61,549 nucleotides of DNA from positions 1-61,549 of the forward strand of contig CANENS010000007.1 of the NCBI GenBank assembly GCA_947428935.1, read 5' to 3'. How positions within the stretch are numbered: the first letter of the stretch is position 1; each line of letters begins with the position of its first letter. A program made the position numbers and the translations under genes. Positions 1-8,365 of the stretch are shown here, one piece after another. Source of the stretch: an uncultured Candidatus Saccharibacteria bacterium (GTDB lineage Bacteria; Patescibacteriota; Saccharimonadia; Saccharimonadales; Saccharimonadaceae). The notes beneath the pieces are model-generated. The model was not told the origin of the DNA and did not search any database. It saw nothing but the letters and a program-made list of their open reading frames with translations.

Positions 1-204
1 CCTATTTTGTTGAATATGCTTCAACTATTCCTTTCTGGATTCGTTGAGTGAACCCTGCGTCACATCTATCGTGATCTTACTTTCTCGCTCAAACAGCTTA
101 ACTTAATCCTACGAGAATGGGAAAATCGTTACAATAGACCAGAACTATTCTATAATGTAGATAGCTACTTAAAACTTAGAGGCTGTTCTAAGTTCGTTTA
201 TTGA
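1..204 (+). pseudogene. Transposase C-terminal remnant (IS3/IS481-like integrase core)
   Basis: From about base 61 a frame reads through to a TGA at 202-204 and contains LNLILREWENRYNRPE, which resembles the C-terminal W-x-x-x-Y-N-x-x-R-P segment of DDE transposases of the IS3/IS481 kind. The preceding 60 bases carry a related-looking reading in another frame (YFVEYASTIPFWIR), so at least one frameshift is present. There is no start codon in the window. Family assignment is by motif memory only. It suggests old IS activity at the left side of the island. Confidence 0.4.
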
Positions 205-369
205 ACCCTTCAACTAACCCGGTTTGTCCGTATTGAGTTTTCAACACGATCAAGCCTCCTGCGCAGTCCAGTTGTAGCACCTAAAAAGTAAGTAAACCCG
301 TTCTTAGTATAAAAGAGATGAAAATTCTAATTATTACTTATTCACTAAACTTCTATAATAGTGCAAAAA

Positions 370-555
370 CTAGTCTTCATCATCTGTATATCTGAAGTAA
401 TCATCATGTCGAGCCAACTCTCGTCGCACAGATTCTCTATCCGCTTTGCCTTTGCGATATTCCTCAATAGCCTCATCTGCCAGACCATTTTTACTGGCTA
501 TCCATTTTGCACGTTCCCGCGCTTCTTGTTTGCTGTTTTTTCTAAATAGTCCCAT
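370..555 (-). CDS. Small charged protein downstream of HsdR_N-like gene
   Basis: A 61-residue, highly charged, probably helical protein (MGLFRKNSKQEARERAKW...), not recognised. Its ATG directly abuts the TAA stop of the upstream gene, and a strong AGGAGG Shine-Dalgarno lies within the last codons of that gene, so the two are one operon and probably translationally coupled. The acidic C-terminus (YTDDED) and basic N-terminus fit a small regulatory or immunity partner, but this is inference. Confidence 0.6.
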   Translation of the reverse strand: MGLFRKNSKQEARERAKWIASKNGLADEAIEEYRKGKADRESVRRELARHDDYFRYTDDED

Positions 556-1548
556 TTACCTCCTCTCTAAATAATCTAGGATTATATCTTTGAACTCGCA
601 ATACATTTCAAAAATTCGCTCATGACTTACCTTCGTATCATCGGTCACCGGAAAATAACAATTAATAACATTATCGGGATTCTTTGGGGCGTAAGTACCG
701 CCCAAGGTTTCAATGCGCTGTATGATCCCTACTAAATTCGACTCAAAGTATTTTTGCCATGTCTGCACATTACCTACACGCACTTCAACCTTGCGCATAT
801 TCGGTCGATTTCCTCTCGCTAACCCAAATTGTACTCCATCTGTTCGATTAAAAAGTTGTTTGAATGTTCGCTCATTGATATATAAATCATTATGCGAACC
901 CAATTCCATATGCGCCAGAATCTCATCGTCATCACATCTCTGATATTTTCTCTTAAAATCCAGCCAATACCTAGTCCAAAACTCACTTGATTCTCGCGGT
1001 TTTTCCTTTTTCGTCCCAACATTCCGGGTTTTAGATGCCAGTGCGCAATTCGTCAACGATTCCATATACTCTCCGGACCAATTTTTCTTACAAAATTCCG
1101 TCAACTTATCAATAGAAAACTCCATTTTCGTCAAAATCATCGCTAAATCATTCGCTACAGGATTATCCTTATCCGTAAAATCAAACTTCCCAATTATTTT
1201 GAGGTCCTCTCGCGTGTCACTATAATCATCATAAAAGAACCAGAGTTCGCTACCCAGTAGGCAGCCAAACTTTTTGTATTTAACCCGCATATAAGATTTT
1301 AATTGTTGCAGAATATGCATATCGTTAAAGCTAACTCCCTGTCGCTTTGCTTCTATTACCACAGAGTTCGCCAGCATCACATCACCCCGTTTGGTCTCAT
1401 GCCCTACTTGTACGGGGAATTCTCGTTTAATCTCTGTATCATCCCATCCCAGAACCTCCTTCAGGCTTGCTACATAAACATTTACCAGCTCCTGTTCGGA
1501 TGTTTGTGGTTTCACCATCACTTCGCACAATTTTTGCCAATATCCCAT
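556..1548 (-). CDS. HsdR_N-like PD-(D/E)XK nuclease-domain protein (orphan)
   Basis: 330 residues. The N-terminal ~120 residues look like the type I restriction enzyme R-subunit N-terminal domain: ...EREFPVQVGHETKRGDVML... then NSVVIEAKRQG, i.e. the D and E-x-K of a PD-(D/E)XK nuclease core (about residues 55-75). There is no helicase part and no HsdM/HsdS nearby, so this is a stand-alone nuclease-domain protein. The C-terminal half (a conserved-looking region ending at LDYLERR) is not recognised. Upstream on its strand TATAGT ends 7 bases before the ATG (TATAAT would leave only 2), so the mRNA is likely leaderless. It is the first gene of a two-gene operon with the 61-residue protein. Probable defence function. 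Confidence 0.65.
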   Translation of the reverse strand: MGYWQKLCEVMVKPQTSEQELVNVYVASLKEVLGWDDTEIKREFPVQVGHETKRGDVMLANSVVIEAKRQGVSFNDMHILQQLKSYMRVKYKKFGCLLGSELWFFYDDYSDTREDLKIIGKFDFTDKDNPVANDLAMILTKMEFSIDKLTEFCKKNWSGEYMESLTNCALASKTRNVGTKKEKPRESSEFWTRYWLDFKRKYQRCDDDEILAHMELGSHNDLYINERTFKQLFNRTDGVQFGLARGNRPNMRKVEVRVGNVQTWQKYFESNLVGIIQRIETLGGTYAPKNPDNVINCYFPVTDDTKVSHERIFEMYCEFKDIILDYLERR

Positions 1549-1662
1549 ACATTATACTATAACATATTCATATGTGGAGTGGGCGTCAACGATTTTTAAG
1601 CTAAGCCAATGACAAATTTACTGCAAAGGGCGACATTAGGCTGCGCATAGTATAATGAGCAT

Positions 1663-2923
1663 ATGGGTACACCATTCGTAAAGAATAATATACAACTTAT
1701 CAATGGATACATTGATAATGGGGATTTTGATTCTGCATACGAGTTTTTTCTTAAGAGTATGGATGAACTTAGCCATAGAGAAAGAGAAGAGAAACAATAT
1801 GCTTTTCCGCCAAAATACTTTGAAAAAATAAAGATTTCCAGCGTCCCATACTATGAATGTACAAAACAAGAATTAGAAAAGGGCGACCCAACTATTGCGT
1901 ATGAGATTTATCTTAACAATGTTAAAGACAGCCAAAAGAAAAGGATGCTCTTTCTCAATCAATGTTTTTCTGCCGCAAGGAAGTGCAGTAATATTGTTCG
2001 TAAGGCCAAAATCGAGACAATAATAAAGAAAATTCTGCCAGAACACCAGAAACATGTTGATGATGTCAGCCCAAAGCTGTCGATAGAATATAATGATTTT
2101 TGCAACGAGTTAGACAAATTGTATGCTAACCATGACATCAATAATTATGATATGAAGTGACTTAAGATATGTAAAAGTAAGTATGATTTAGATAAAGTTA
2201 AAGAACTCGTAATAGCGGGGAAGTTTAGTGACGCCAATAAGTAGAGGCATTGGTTTATTATACGATAAAGTTAGTGATAATATTAGGGCTATCGGCTGGA
2301 GTCTGCCTAAGGAAGAAATAGCGGATAACATCAAGAAGCAGCAAAAAGAGAAATGCAGAAAGCTAGATAGAAATAGTATCTCATTCACCGAGTTTGTATG
2401 TAGCATGGATCCATCCAGAGTTCTTTATAACGAGCTAATGCCTTTTCTTGTTGCTTGTTTTAGAAAGTTTTCTAAAACAAACCTTCATAATTTTACTTAG
2501 ACATGATAATGAAGCTAGAAAGAAATTGCGTGAAAAAGGCAAAAAAGAAATCGTCATATCATTTGACGAATTATGTCAAGTAGAGGAAAATATATTTTAC
2601 CAGAAGAAATTATAGCAAAAAGGTATAATTTTCAGAATTTAAAATCAATTAAAGCGGCTTATTCGGAATATTTTGACATAGATGTAGAGGGGATTCTTAG
2701 AAAAAGTGTCGTTAGGAAGAATCGTCCCAAGGATTAGTTTATATGAAAAATTAAATGAACTAATAGAATATCGTCACAGAATTATACACGAACTAGACGT
2801 GAATAGGCAACTGACAAGAAAAAAATTCAGGATTATATACATATTACAACCAAAAGCCTTAAGGAGATTACTAAAGCTATAGAAAAGAAATATAATATTA
2901 AGATCGTAAAACTTAATCCGTAA
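1663..2923 (+). pseudogene. Decayed gene with C-terminal HEPN-type domain
   Basis: An intact first ORF (1663-2160, 165 aa) starts 6 bases after a TATAAT (1651-1656). Beyond its stop, coding-like segments continue in shifting frames: a KVKELVIAGKFSDANK segment near 2195, a 90-aa frame at 2228-2500, an EARKKLREKGKKEIVISF segment near 2520, and finally ELIEYRHRIIHELDVNRQ (2762-2807) running to a stop at 2921-2923. RHRIIH (2772-2789) fits the R-x4-H catalytic motif of HEPN ribonucleases and the surrounding pattern resembles RiboL-PSP/MAE_28990-type HEPN proteins. I read this as one frameshifted gene. The first 165 residues are helical and not recognised; they could still be translated. Confidence 0.5.
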
Positions 2924-3240
2924 CCCTCAAATAATACCCCAAATCCTCACCTCTCCAATTCTCCAGCACCCAACTGCGATATTCTTCCCAAAGCCCATTA
3001 TAAAGTTGGCTAAGCCTCATATTCCGTATGGCTAAGTACTATTGATAGTTCTGTACTATATACAATCATGCTTCCTCGGCTTTTGCTCGTCTATAAGTAT
3101 CTCTAACCGCTTCCTCTCCAAAATGTTCCTCAATACTAAAATCTTTCCAAAAGGTAGTTTGACATTCGTAATCTGAAAGTACACCACAGACCTTAATTGC
3201 TTTGTCGGATTCTACGGGCATATTGTATATGTTATTTGGC
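2924..3240 (-). pseudogene. Decayed second copy of the 73-aa/99-aa two-gene cassette
   Basis: On the minus strand this stretch is an obvious diverged copy of 12279-12720. It reads DYECQTTFWKDFSIEEHFGEEAVRDTY in one frame, then breaks up, and ends with WVLENWRGEDLGYYLRVTD, matching the C-terminus WVLENWKDRDLGYYLRVVD of the other copy. The upstream partner is reduced to a few codons (SDKAIKVCG) fused to the start of the second gene. Internal indels and stops make it non-functional. Its value is that it shows the ancestral reading frame of the 12.3-12.6 kb copy. Confidence 0.7.
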
Positions 3241-3283
3241 CTAATCTATAATCACCTCAATATCTAGTGATTATTTCAAAAGT

Positions 3284-3757
3284 TTACAACTCACTCTCCA
3301 GCTCAACCAACTCATCTGAAGAAATTACCTCAATGCCATTCTCTCGCAATTACTTCGCCGCTACGCCCGGGTAATCAGCTAGCTTACCAGAAAGAGTTCC
3401 ATCATAAGTTCTTTTTCCGCAGGAAGGACTATTGCGGTAAAGAACCGCCTTCGTGATTTTATGTTCTATTGCAAAATCCAAAACTGCCTGTGCACCCCGC
3501 AAAAAAGCATCAGTAATATCGTCGCCAGCCTCGGTAAAAACTTTTAACTCCTTCTCAACATATCGACATTCAGCAGCCTCGCGTGGTGTGGGCAACCCTC
3601 CTAAAAGCTCTGGACAAAGAGGAAAAGCCCGCCCCTCATCTATAATCTTGGCGACTACGGCATTATATTTACTAGTCCCATCATAACGACAATTGAAACC
3701 CGCCATACGTAAACTTACGATATAACTATCTTTAAGCGGTTGCTGCATAGAGTTCAT
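3284..3757 (-). pseudogene. DUF523-family protein, interrupted by an in-frame TAA
   Basis: Residues NCRYDG, CPELLGGLPTPREAAE, GADDITDAFLRGA and NSPSCGKRTYDGTLSG are the hallmarks of DUF523 (YbbK-like). The frame stops at a TAA (3350-3352) after GVAAK, but the next codons in the same frame read LRENGIEVISSDELVELESEL before a second stop at 3284-3286, which is the expected C-terminal strand/helix of the family. So a single nonsense change truncates the protein by about 22 residues. The N-terminus also departs from the family (SLRMAGFN where SACLLGFN-like is usual, losing the first Cys). A TATAAT lies 8 bases before the ATG. Function of the family is not established. Confidence 0.65.
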
Positions 3758-3799
3758 GACTTCAAATTATAAAATTAAAATTATCAACAAAAAACGATC

Positions 3800-3950
3800 C
3801 TGGTCGACTCAACTTCACGAAGCTATAACCGAGTTTCAAGGTATTAGTTCAGAAGATGACGACCTGTATTTATGATAGCATATAGACTGCGAGTTTAGAA
3901 TTTGGAATAAAAGAATAAGCGAGAAGTGCTGTTTTGGCGTTTTGACATAC
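3800..3950 (+). repeat. Direct repeat R1 (pair with 8138-8286)
   Basis: About 150 bp matches 8138-8286 at roughly 80% identity by eye. Both copies begin TGGTCGAC and end in AAGTGCYGTTTTGGCGTTTT. Within both, a frame reads STQLxEAITEFQG....DDLYL followed by TGA at the same place, with several synonymous differences, so the repeat is the 3' end of a gene plus its downstream sequence. R1 and R2 bracket the DUF2075-CBASS block. Confidence 0.75.
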
Positions 3951-4043
3951 TACATATTTTAAACATTGGCCGTCGTGCCTCATTATAGACCAATAAAGCT
4001 AAAAGCGTTATAATGTATCAATATAGAGTGTTAATAGGGTTGC

Positions 4044-6017
4044 ATGAGTAGCTTTAGATATTATTATTCCGCAGCGATAAAAGATTTTTTGTGCCAGTCC
4101 AACAATGAAATATTGGGCGCGCTCCATGCTAACTGCGCTTCCGCAGATGTAACCATCCAACAGAGCAAAGCATGGGAATCTGAGATACAAATATTAAAGA
4201 ATCAGCTTCAGGGATTTGATGGCAGAATTATTTTTGAATATACGATCCCTAGGATGGGCAAACGCATAGATGTAGTAGTGCTGTACTGGAATATTGTTTT
4301 TCTACTGGAATTCAAATGCGGTGAAACAGAATATCAACAGTCTGCATATGATCAAGTGTATGATTATGCTCTAGACTTGCGTAATTTTCAGAAAGAAAGT
4401 CATGACAAATTAATCGTTCCGATTGTTGTGTCGACTAGGGCGCCTGCTGTAGACTGCGAGATTTGCGAACGTGAACGAATCATAGAGCCGCTATACTGTA
4501 ATGCTAACAATATTTCTACTGCAGTCGAAACCGCAGCTTCACGCTACAATGAGCGGAACTTTGATTATACAGCCTGGGAGAATTCGGAATATCTACCTAC
4601 GCCTACGATTGTGGAAGCGGCACAAGCATTATATCGTGGCCACAATGTGCATGATATAACAAGAAGCGACGCGGGTGCGGAAAATTTAACCGTAACAACA
4701 AGCGAAATCAATCACATTATTGAATACAGCAAGGCAAATAGTAGAAAATCAATCTGTTTTGTTACGGGTGTGCCTGGCGCCGGTAAAACTTTAGTAGGTT
4801 TAAATATTGCTATACAACGTTCTAACGCTAAGCAGGGCGAGCACGCAGTATTTTTATCTGGTAACTATCCACTGGTAACGGTTTTGCAAGAAGCTCTTGC
4901 TCGCGACAAAGTAGAGCGTGAAAAACAAAATGGTCTTCGTGTCTCCAAAACAGATGCCCTGCGTAGTACGTCTGCCTTTATCCAAATTGTCCACAAATAT
5001 CGAGATTCCTTCGTAGACAATGACAATATTCCTCCAGAGCGAGTTGCGATTTTTGATGAAGCGCAGCGCGCTTGGACGCAAGGCATGATTAAAAAATTTA
5101 TGGCAACTAAGAAAGGTATTTCGTCATTTCCGTATAGTGAACCGGAATTTTTAATTAGTACAATGGATCGTCATAATGACTGGGCGGTTATCGTGTGTCT
5201 TGTTGGCGGCGGACAGGAGATCAACACTGGCGAAGCGGGTTTACCAGAATGGTTCGACGCATTACGACAATCTTTTTTGCACTGGGATATTTACATCACG
5301 CCGCAACTCAATGACAATGAATATCGTCTAGACAGAAGTTGGAGCGGCATGATTGACGGCATACGAACTTTTGAGCGGACCGAATTGCATTTAGCTACTT
5401 CGGTCCGCTCGTTTAGGACGCCACACCTAGCAGCTTTTGTAAAAGCAATGCTAGACGTGGATGTTGATAAGGCAAAAAGTTTATATCAGTGCATTAAGGA
5501 CAAGTATCCGATTGTACTTACGCGAGATTTAGCAACGGCGAAAACTTGGGTGCGTGATCATTGTCGAGGCACTACACGATACGGCTTACTCGCCAGTAGC
5601 GGTGCTTTACGTTTAAAACCCGAAGGTATTTTTGTCAAAAATGATATTTCTGTAGCTAATTGGTTTTTGAACGATAAAAATGATGTGCGGTCGAGTTATG
5701 CGTTAGAAGATGTTGTGACAGAATTTGATATTCAAGGGCTAGAGCTGGATTATTCTATTGTGGCATGGGACGCAGATTTTCGTTTTATGAACGGGGAATG
5801 GGCTTATTATAATTTTGTTGGTAGTCGCTGGAATAGAGTTAGCTCCAATGAGCGCCGGCTATATTTGAAAAATGCATACAGAGTATTACTTACGCGCGCA
5901 AGGCAGGGGATGGTAATTTTTATACCAAAGGGAGATGATAGAGATCAGAGTCGCAAAAACGAGTATTATGAAGACATTTACGACTATTTAAAAGAAATCG
6001 GGATTAAGGTTATATAG
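4044..6017 (+). CDS. PD-(D/E)XK nuclease-like + DUF2075 helicase/ATPase protein
   Basis: 657 residues. The N-terminal region has IIFEYTIPRMGKRIDVVVL...LLEFKCG (about residues 56-92), a PD-(D/E)XK-like E...D...E-x-K arrangement. The central part is a DUF2075-type P-loop ATPase: Walker A GVPGAGKT (~residues 242-249), Walker B VAIFDEAQRAW (~333-343), and the C-terminal RVLLTRARQGMVIFIP typical of superfamily 1 helicase-like proteins. Proteins of this build are found in defence islands. A TATAAT lies at 4009-4014, leaving a ~23-base leader with a weak GGG before the ATG. It stands alone between repeat R1 and the CBASS pair. Its action on nucleic acid is inferred from domains only. Confidence 0.8.
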   Translation: MSSFRYYYSAAIKDFLCQSNNEILGALHANCASADVTIQQSKAWESEIQILKNQLQGFDGRIIFEYTIPRMGKRIDVVVLYWNIVFLLEFKCGETEYQQSAYDQVYDYALDLRNFQKESHDKLIVPIVVSTRAPAVDCEICERERIIEPLYCNANNISTAVETAASRYNERNFDYTAWENSEYLPTPTIVEAAQALYRGHNVHDITRSDAGAENLTVTTSEINHIIEYSKANSRKSICFVTGVPGAGKTLVGLNIAIQRSNAKQGEHAVFLSGNYPLVTVLQEALARDKVEREKQNGLRVSKTDALRSTSAFIQIVHKYRDSFVDNDNIPPERVAIFDEAQRAWTQGMIKKFMATKKGISSFPYSEPEFLISTMDRHNDWAVIVCLVGGGQEINTGEAGLPEWFDALRQSFLHWDIYITPQLNDNEYRLDRSWSGMIDGIRTFERTELHLATSVRSFRTPHLAAFVKAMLDVDVDKAKSLYQCIKDKYPIVLTRDLATAKTWVRDHCRGTTRYGLLASSGALRLKPEGIFVKNDISVANWFLNDKNDVRSSYALEDVVTEFDIQGLELDYSIVAWDADFRFMNGEWAYYNFVGSRWNRVSSNERRLYLKNAYRVLLTRARQGMVIFIPKGDDRDQSRKNEYYEDIYDYLKEIGIKVI

Positions 6018-6355
6018 GTAACCATAAAAATAACTCCCTTGGGAGTCAATAGTTCCTGGTCGAGCGTAGTAGGCTTGGCTTTAACAGCTTTTTTAGAGGG
6101 AGAGTAGAAAAAGTTAATTCTTGAATAGTGGAGGTAATAATATATGCCGCTACAATATAACTAAAGACTCATCCTAGGCAAACTTATGAAAATCGAAATC
6201 GCAGTATATAAACAGAGGACGAATTAGCAACTACGAAATAAACATAAGTATTATACCATAAAATATGCTTGACCGCAACAATACTCTTTGATAAACTTAA
6301 TTTAGAAATGGTGGAGAAATAAAAATAATAGCAGTTTAACTGCGAGGAGGTAAAA
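6018..6355 (+). other. Intergenic region before CBASS genes
   Basis: Contains a short inverted repeat ACTCCC-TT-GGGAGT (6033-6046) just after the DUF2075 stop without a clear T-tract, and a plausible promoter TTGACC-17-TAAACT near 6272-6300. A strong GAGGAGG Shine-Dalgarno sits directly before the CD-NTase ATG. No gene seen. Confidence 0.5.
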
Positions 6356-7153
6356 ATGACCATTAATACATATCTTGAAGAGTTAGGAAGCAGTCTAGTA
6401 CTGTCTGAGAATGAAAAGAGTAACGTAGCAACATCAATTACTACACTAGAGTCGCGTCTCAATAGTTATTTTGACAACTTGGCTGAAGACTTCGCATTTG
6501 GCTCCTATACTAGGCGAACAATTTTGCCCCGCTCCGCCGATGAGCAGTCAGATATTGACTATATGGTGGTTTTCAACGGCGGCGAGAAATATGCACCTCA
6601 AACCTGCTTGAATTGGCTAAAGGGCTTTGCCGAATACCACTATCGAGCCTCAGAGATACATCAGTCATCTCCAACTATGGTGCTTGAACTAAACCATATC
6701 AAGTTTGAGCTAGTGCCTGCATACACTGAGTATGAGGCTTACTACATTCCGGACGGAAGAGGAGGGTGGATGTTCACTTCCCCAAACAACTTTAACAAAA
6801 AACTTACTGAAGCAAACAATAACAACGGCTATAAGGTTAAACCCACTATCCGCTTGATCAAGCATTGGAATATCGCCAAAAATAACAGAGACTTAGCCTC
6901 TTTCAAGATGGAACAAAAGATTGCAGACTTATTATACTGCCCTCAATGCGGATATTCTAACTATGTCGATTATCTGTTAAAAACACTAAAAGAATTCTAC
7001 GGCTGCTTTTATTTGTATGGCTATACAACTTCAGGTGGCGCCACTAGAACGAACAATGCCATCAGTCGCATCCATGATGCTGTTTGGTACGAAAATCATA
7101 ATCAGCAAGACAGAGCCATGTACTGCATTAAGAGTGTTTTTCCGGAGTTGTAG
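6356..7153 (+). CDS. CD-NTase (cGAS/DncV-like nucleotidyltransferase) of a CBASS system
   Basis: 265 residues. The N-terminal nucleotidyltransferase fold is clear: FGSYTRRT with GS at 49-50, DEQSDIDYMVVF with the metal-binding D66-x-D68, and a third acidic position in IKFELVPA (E118). RPTIRLIKHWN is the following helix typical of SMODS-type CD-NTases. It should make a cyclic oligonucleotide signal on phage infection. The next gene starts 2 bases after its stop and encodes a multi-TM protein, the expected effector. No cap2/cap3 ancillary genes are present, so this is a minimal (type I) layout. The nucleotide product cannot be told from the sequence. Start supported by GAGGAGG. Confidence 0.85.
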   Translation: MTINTYLEELGSSLVLSENEKSNVATSITTLESRLNSYFDNLAEDFAFGSYTRRTILPRSADEQSDIDYMVVFNGGEKYAPQTCLNWLKGFAEYHYRASEIHQSSPTMVLELNHIKFELVPAYTEYEAYYIPDGRGGWMFTSPNNFNKKLTEANNNNGYKVKPTIRLIKHWNIAKNNRDLASFKMEQKIADLLYCPQCGYSNYVDYLLKTLKEFYGCFYLYGYTTSGGATRTNNAISRIHDAVWYENHNQQDRAMYCIKSVFPEL

Positions 7154-7155
7154 TC

Positions 7156-7935
7156 ATGGCCGTCTCTGAGCGTAAGGACGAGGTGGACGAGTTATATAGA
7201 GTTGCATCTAGTGTAAGTATTGCGGCGAAGGCTACTTTTATTATCAGCTTAGTCTGCTCAGCAATTTTGCTAATTAATTTCGAGAGCGTGTTTAGAGGCG
7301 TCATCGAAGTTATTGCGGTCGTCTCAACCATAACCTATGTCATTTTGGCAAACCTTCACGATATGTTTTTCTTCTATCGAGCCGAGTCTGAAAGAAGAAA
7401 AGTCCTAATTAGTAATGCTTTGGGCATAGATGCTTCATCAAAGGAGACAAGTTTATATTACAATAATCCAGAGAAGCAGTCAGTTGTAAGGCTTGGGATT
7501 AATAGTTATGAAAGCGTTTTCTTTACAAAAAAGGTTGTTGCTAAAATGCTTATACCCCGTAGCATTGGAGGACTAATGACAATAGCGCTATATATAGCAC
7601 TATTGCTTTCATCTAGCGATCTTGGCATTATCATCCTTGTGACGCAAACCTTATTTTCTGGAGAAATACTAATCGGTATCATTAAGCTTGTATTCTATTA
7701 TTTTAAGCTCAATGCGGTACAAGGAGAATTCTATGGCATCTTGATAAAATGTAGAGCGTCGAACCAGAGAGGGATTAATGCTCTGTTGCTCGACGCAGTA
7801 ATTGACTATGAGTGCCTAAAGAGCTATTGTCAGATTGCGTTATCGTCGAAGATTTTTAATAAATATAATGAGAAATGGTCAGGAGAGTGGAAGAGCTTAT
7901 ATCGGAAAATTAAAAAAGCCGCCAATAGACCATAG
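7156..7935 (+). CDS. Four-TM CBASS effector candidate (S-4TM-like)
   Basis: 259 residues with hydrophobic segments at about 18-40, 45-70, 130-152 and 155-183. Between the pairs is a soluble stretch with YYNNPEKQSVVRLGINSYESVFFTKK. It starts 2 bases after the CD-NTase stop, so it is co-transcribed and probably translationally coupled. SMODS-associated 4TM proteins are membrane effectors thought to open pores when a cyclic nucleotide binds; the fit to that family is by TM layout and context, not by a firm motif. The C-terminal ~70 residues are soluble and basic. Alternative: another class of membrane CBASS effector. Confidence 0.7.
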   Translation: MAVSERKDEVDELYRVASSVSIAAKATFIISLVCSAILLINFESVFRGVIEVIAVVSTITYVILANLHDMFFFYRAESERRKVLISNALGIDASSKETSLYYNNPEKQSVVRLGINSYESVFFTKKVVAKMLIPRSIGGLMTIALYIALLLSSSDLGIIILVTQTLFSGEILIGIIKLVFYYFKLNAVQGEFYGILIKCRASNQRGINALLLDAVIDYECLKSYCQIALSSKIFNKYNEKWSGEWKSLYRKIKKAANRP

Positions 7936-8137
7936 CAGGACAATGTTACTACCAATACTGTTACAATAACATCTCACAACCATGGCTACGGTCTCCCGAG
8001 GTAGCTCATCAACGACCTATTTCTTAAAAATAAACAGGCATTAATGTACTAAAAGCAAATTATATTTAATGCAATATTCTATTAAAAAAATACCTTCTAC
8101 TGGGGCTGAATTCACTAAAATCACATTTATATAAACT
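7936..8137 (+). other. Intergenic spacer between CBASS effector and repeat R2
   Basis: AT-rich sequence after the effector stop. No gene and no clear terminator. It joins repeat R2 (8138-8286) and then the CIRCE promoter of the OLD gene, so the whole 7936-8365 gap is explained by those elements. Confidence 0.4.
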
Positions 8138-8286
8138 CTGGTCGACCCAACTTCGCGAAGCTATAACCGAATTTCAAGGTGTTAGATCGGAAAATGATGA
8201 CCTGTACTTATGATAGCATATGGATTGCTAGTTGGGAATCGAAAAAGAAGAATAAGCGAAAAGTGCCGTTTTGGCGTTTTGGCGTT
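8138..8286 (+). repeat. Direct repeat R2 (pair with 3800-3950)
   Basis: Second copy of the ~150-bp repeat described at 3800. It reads KLWSTQLREAITEFQG...DDLYL then TGA. It lies directly upstream of the OLD nuclease promoter, as R1 lies directly upstream of the DUF2075 gene. Recombination between R1 and R2 would remove the 4.3 kb between them. The end GGCGTTTTGGCGTTTT is itself a short tandem repeat. Confidence 0.75.
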
Positions 8287-8317
8287 TTTTTTGCTAGAAA
8301 CTCGTACAGTCAGAATG

Positions 8318-8359
8318 TTAGCACTTAAGGTTGAAGAGTGCTAATAACTGTGCTAAAAT
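8318..8359 (+). promoter_or_regulatory. CIRCE operator overlapping the promoter of the OLD gene
   Basis: TTAGCACTT, 9 bases, GAGTGCTAA (8318-8344) differs from the CIRCE consensus TTAGCACTC-N9-GAGTGCTAA at one base. The likely promoter is TTGAAG (8331-8336, inside CIRCE), 17 bp, TAAAAT (8354-8359), ending 6 bases before the ATG at 8366. The same arrangement stands before hrcA at 41239. CIRCE is the binding site of HrcA, encoded in this window. Confidence 0.85.
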
Positions 8360-8365
8360 GAGGTT

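Noticed and set aside
3284-3757. Stop-codon reassignment
   Set aside because: The stop is TAA and all other genes are normal with TAA, TAG and TGA; one mutation explains it.
3800-8286. R1/R2 as att sites of the serine recombinase
   Set aside because: The recombinase is 11 kb away at tRNA-Pro, and the repeats have coding-like substitutions, not an exact short core.
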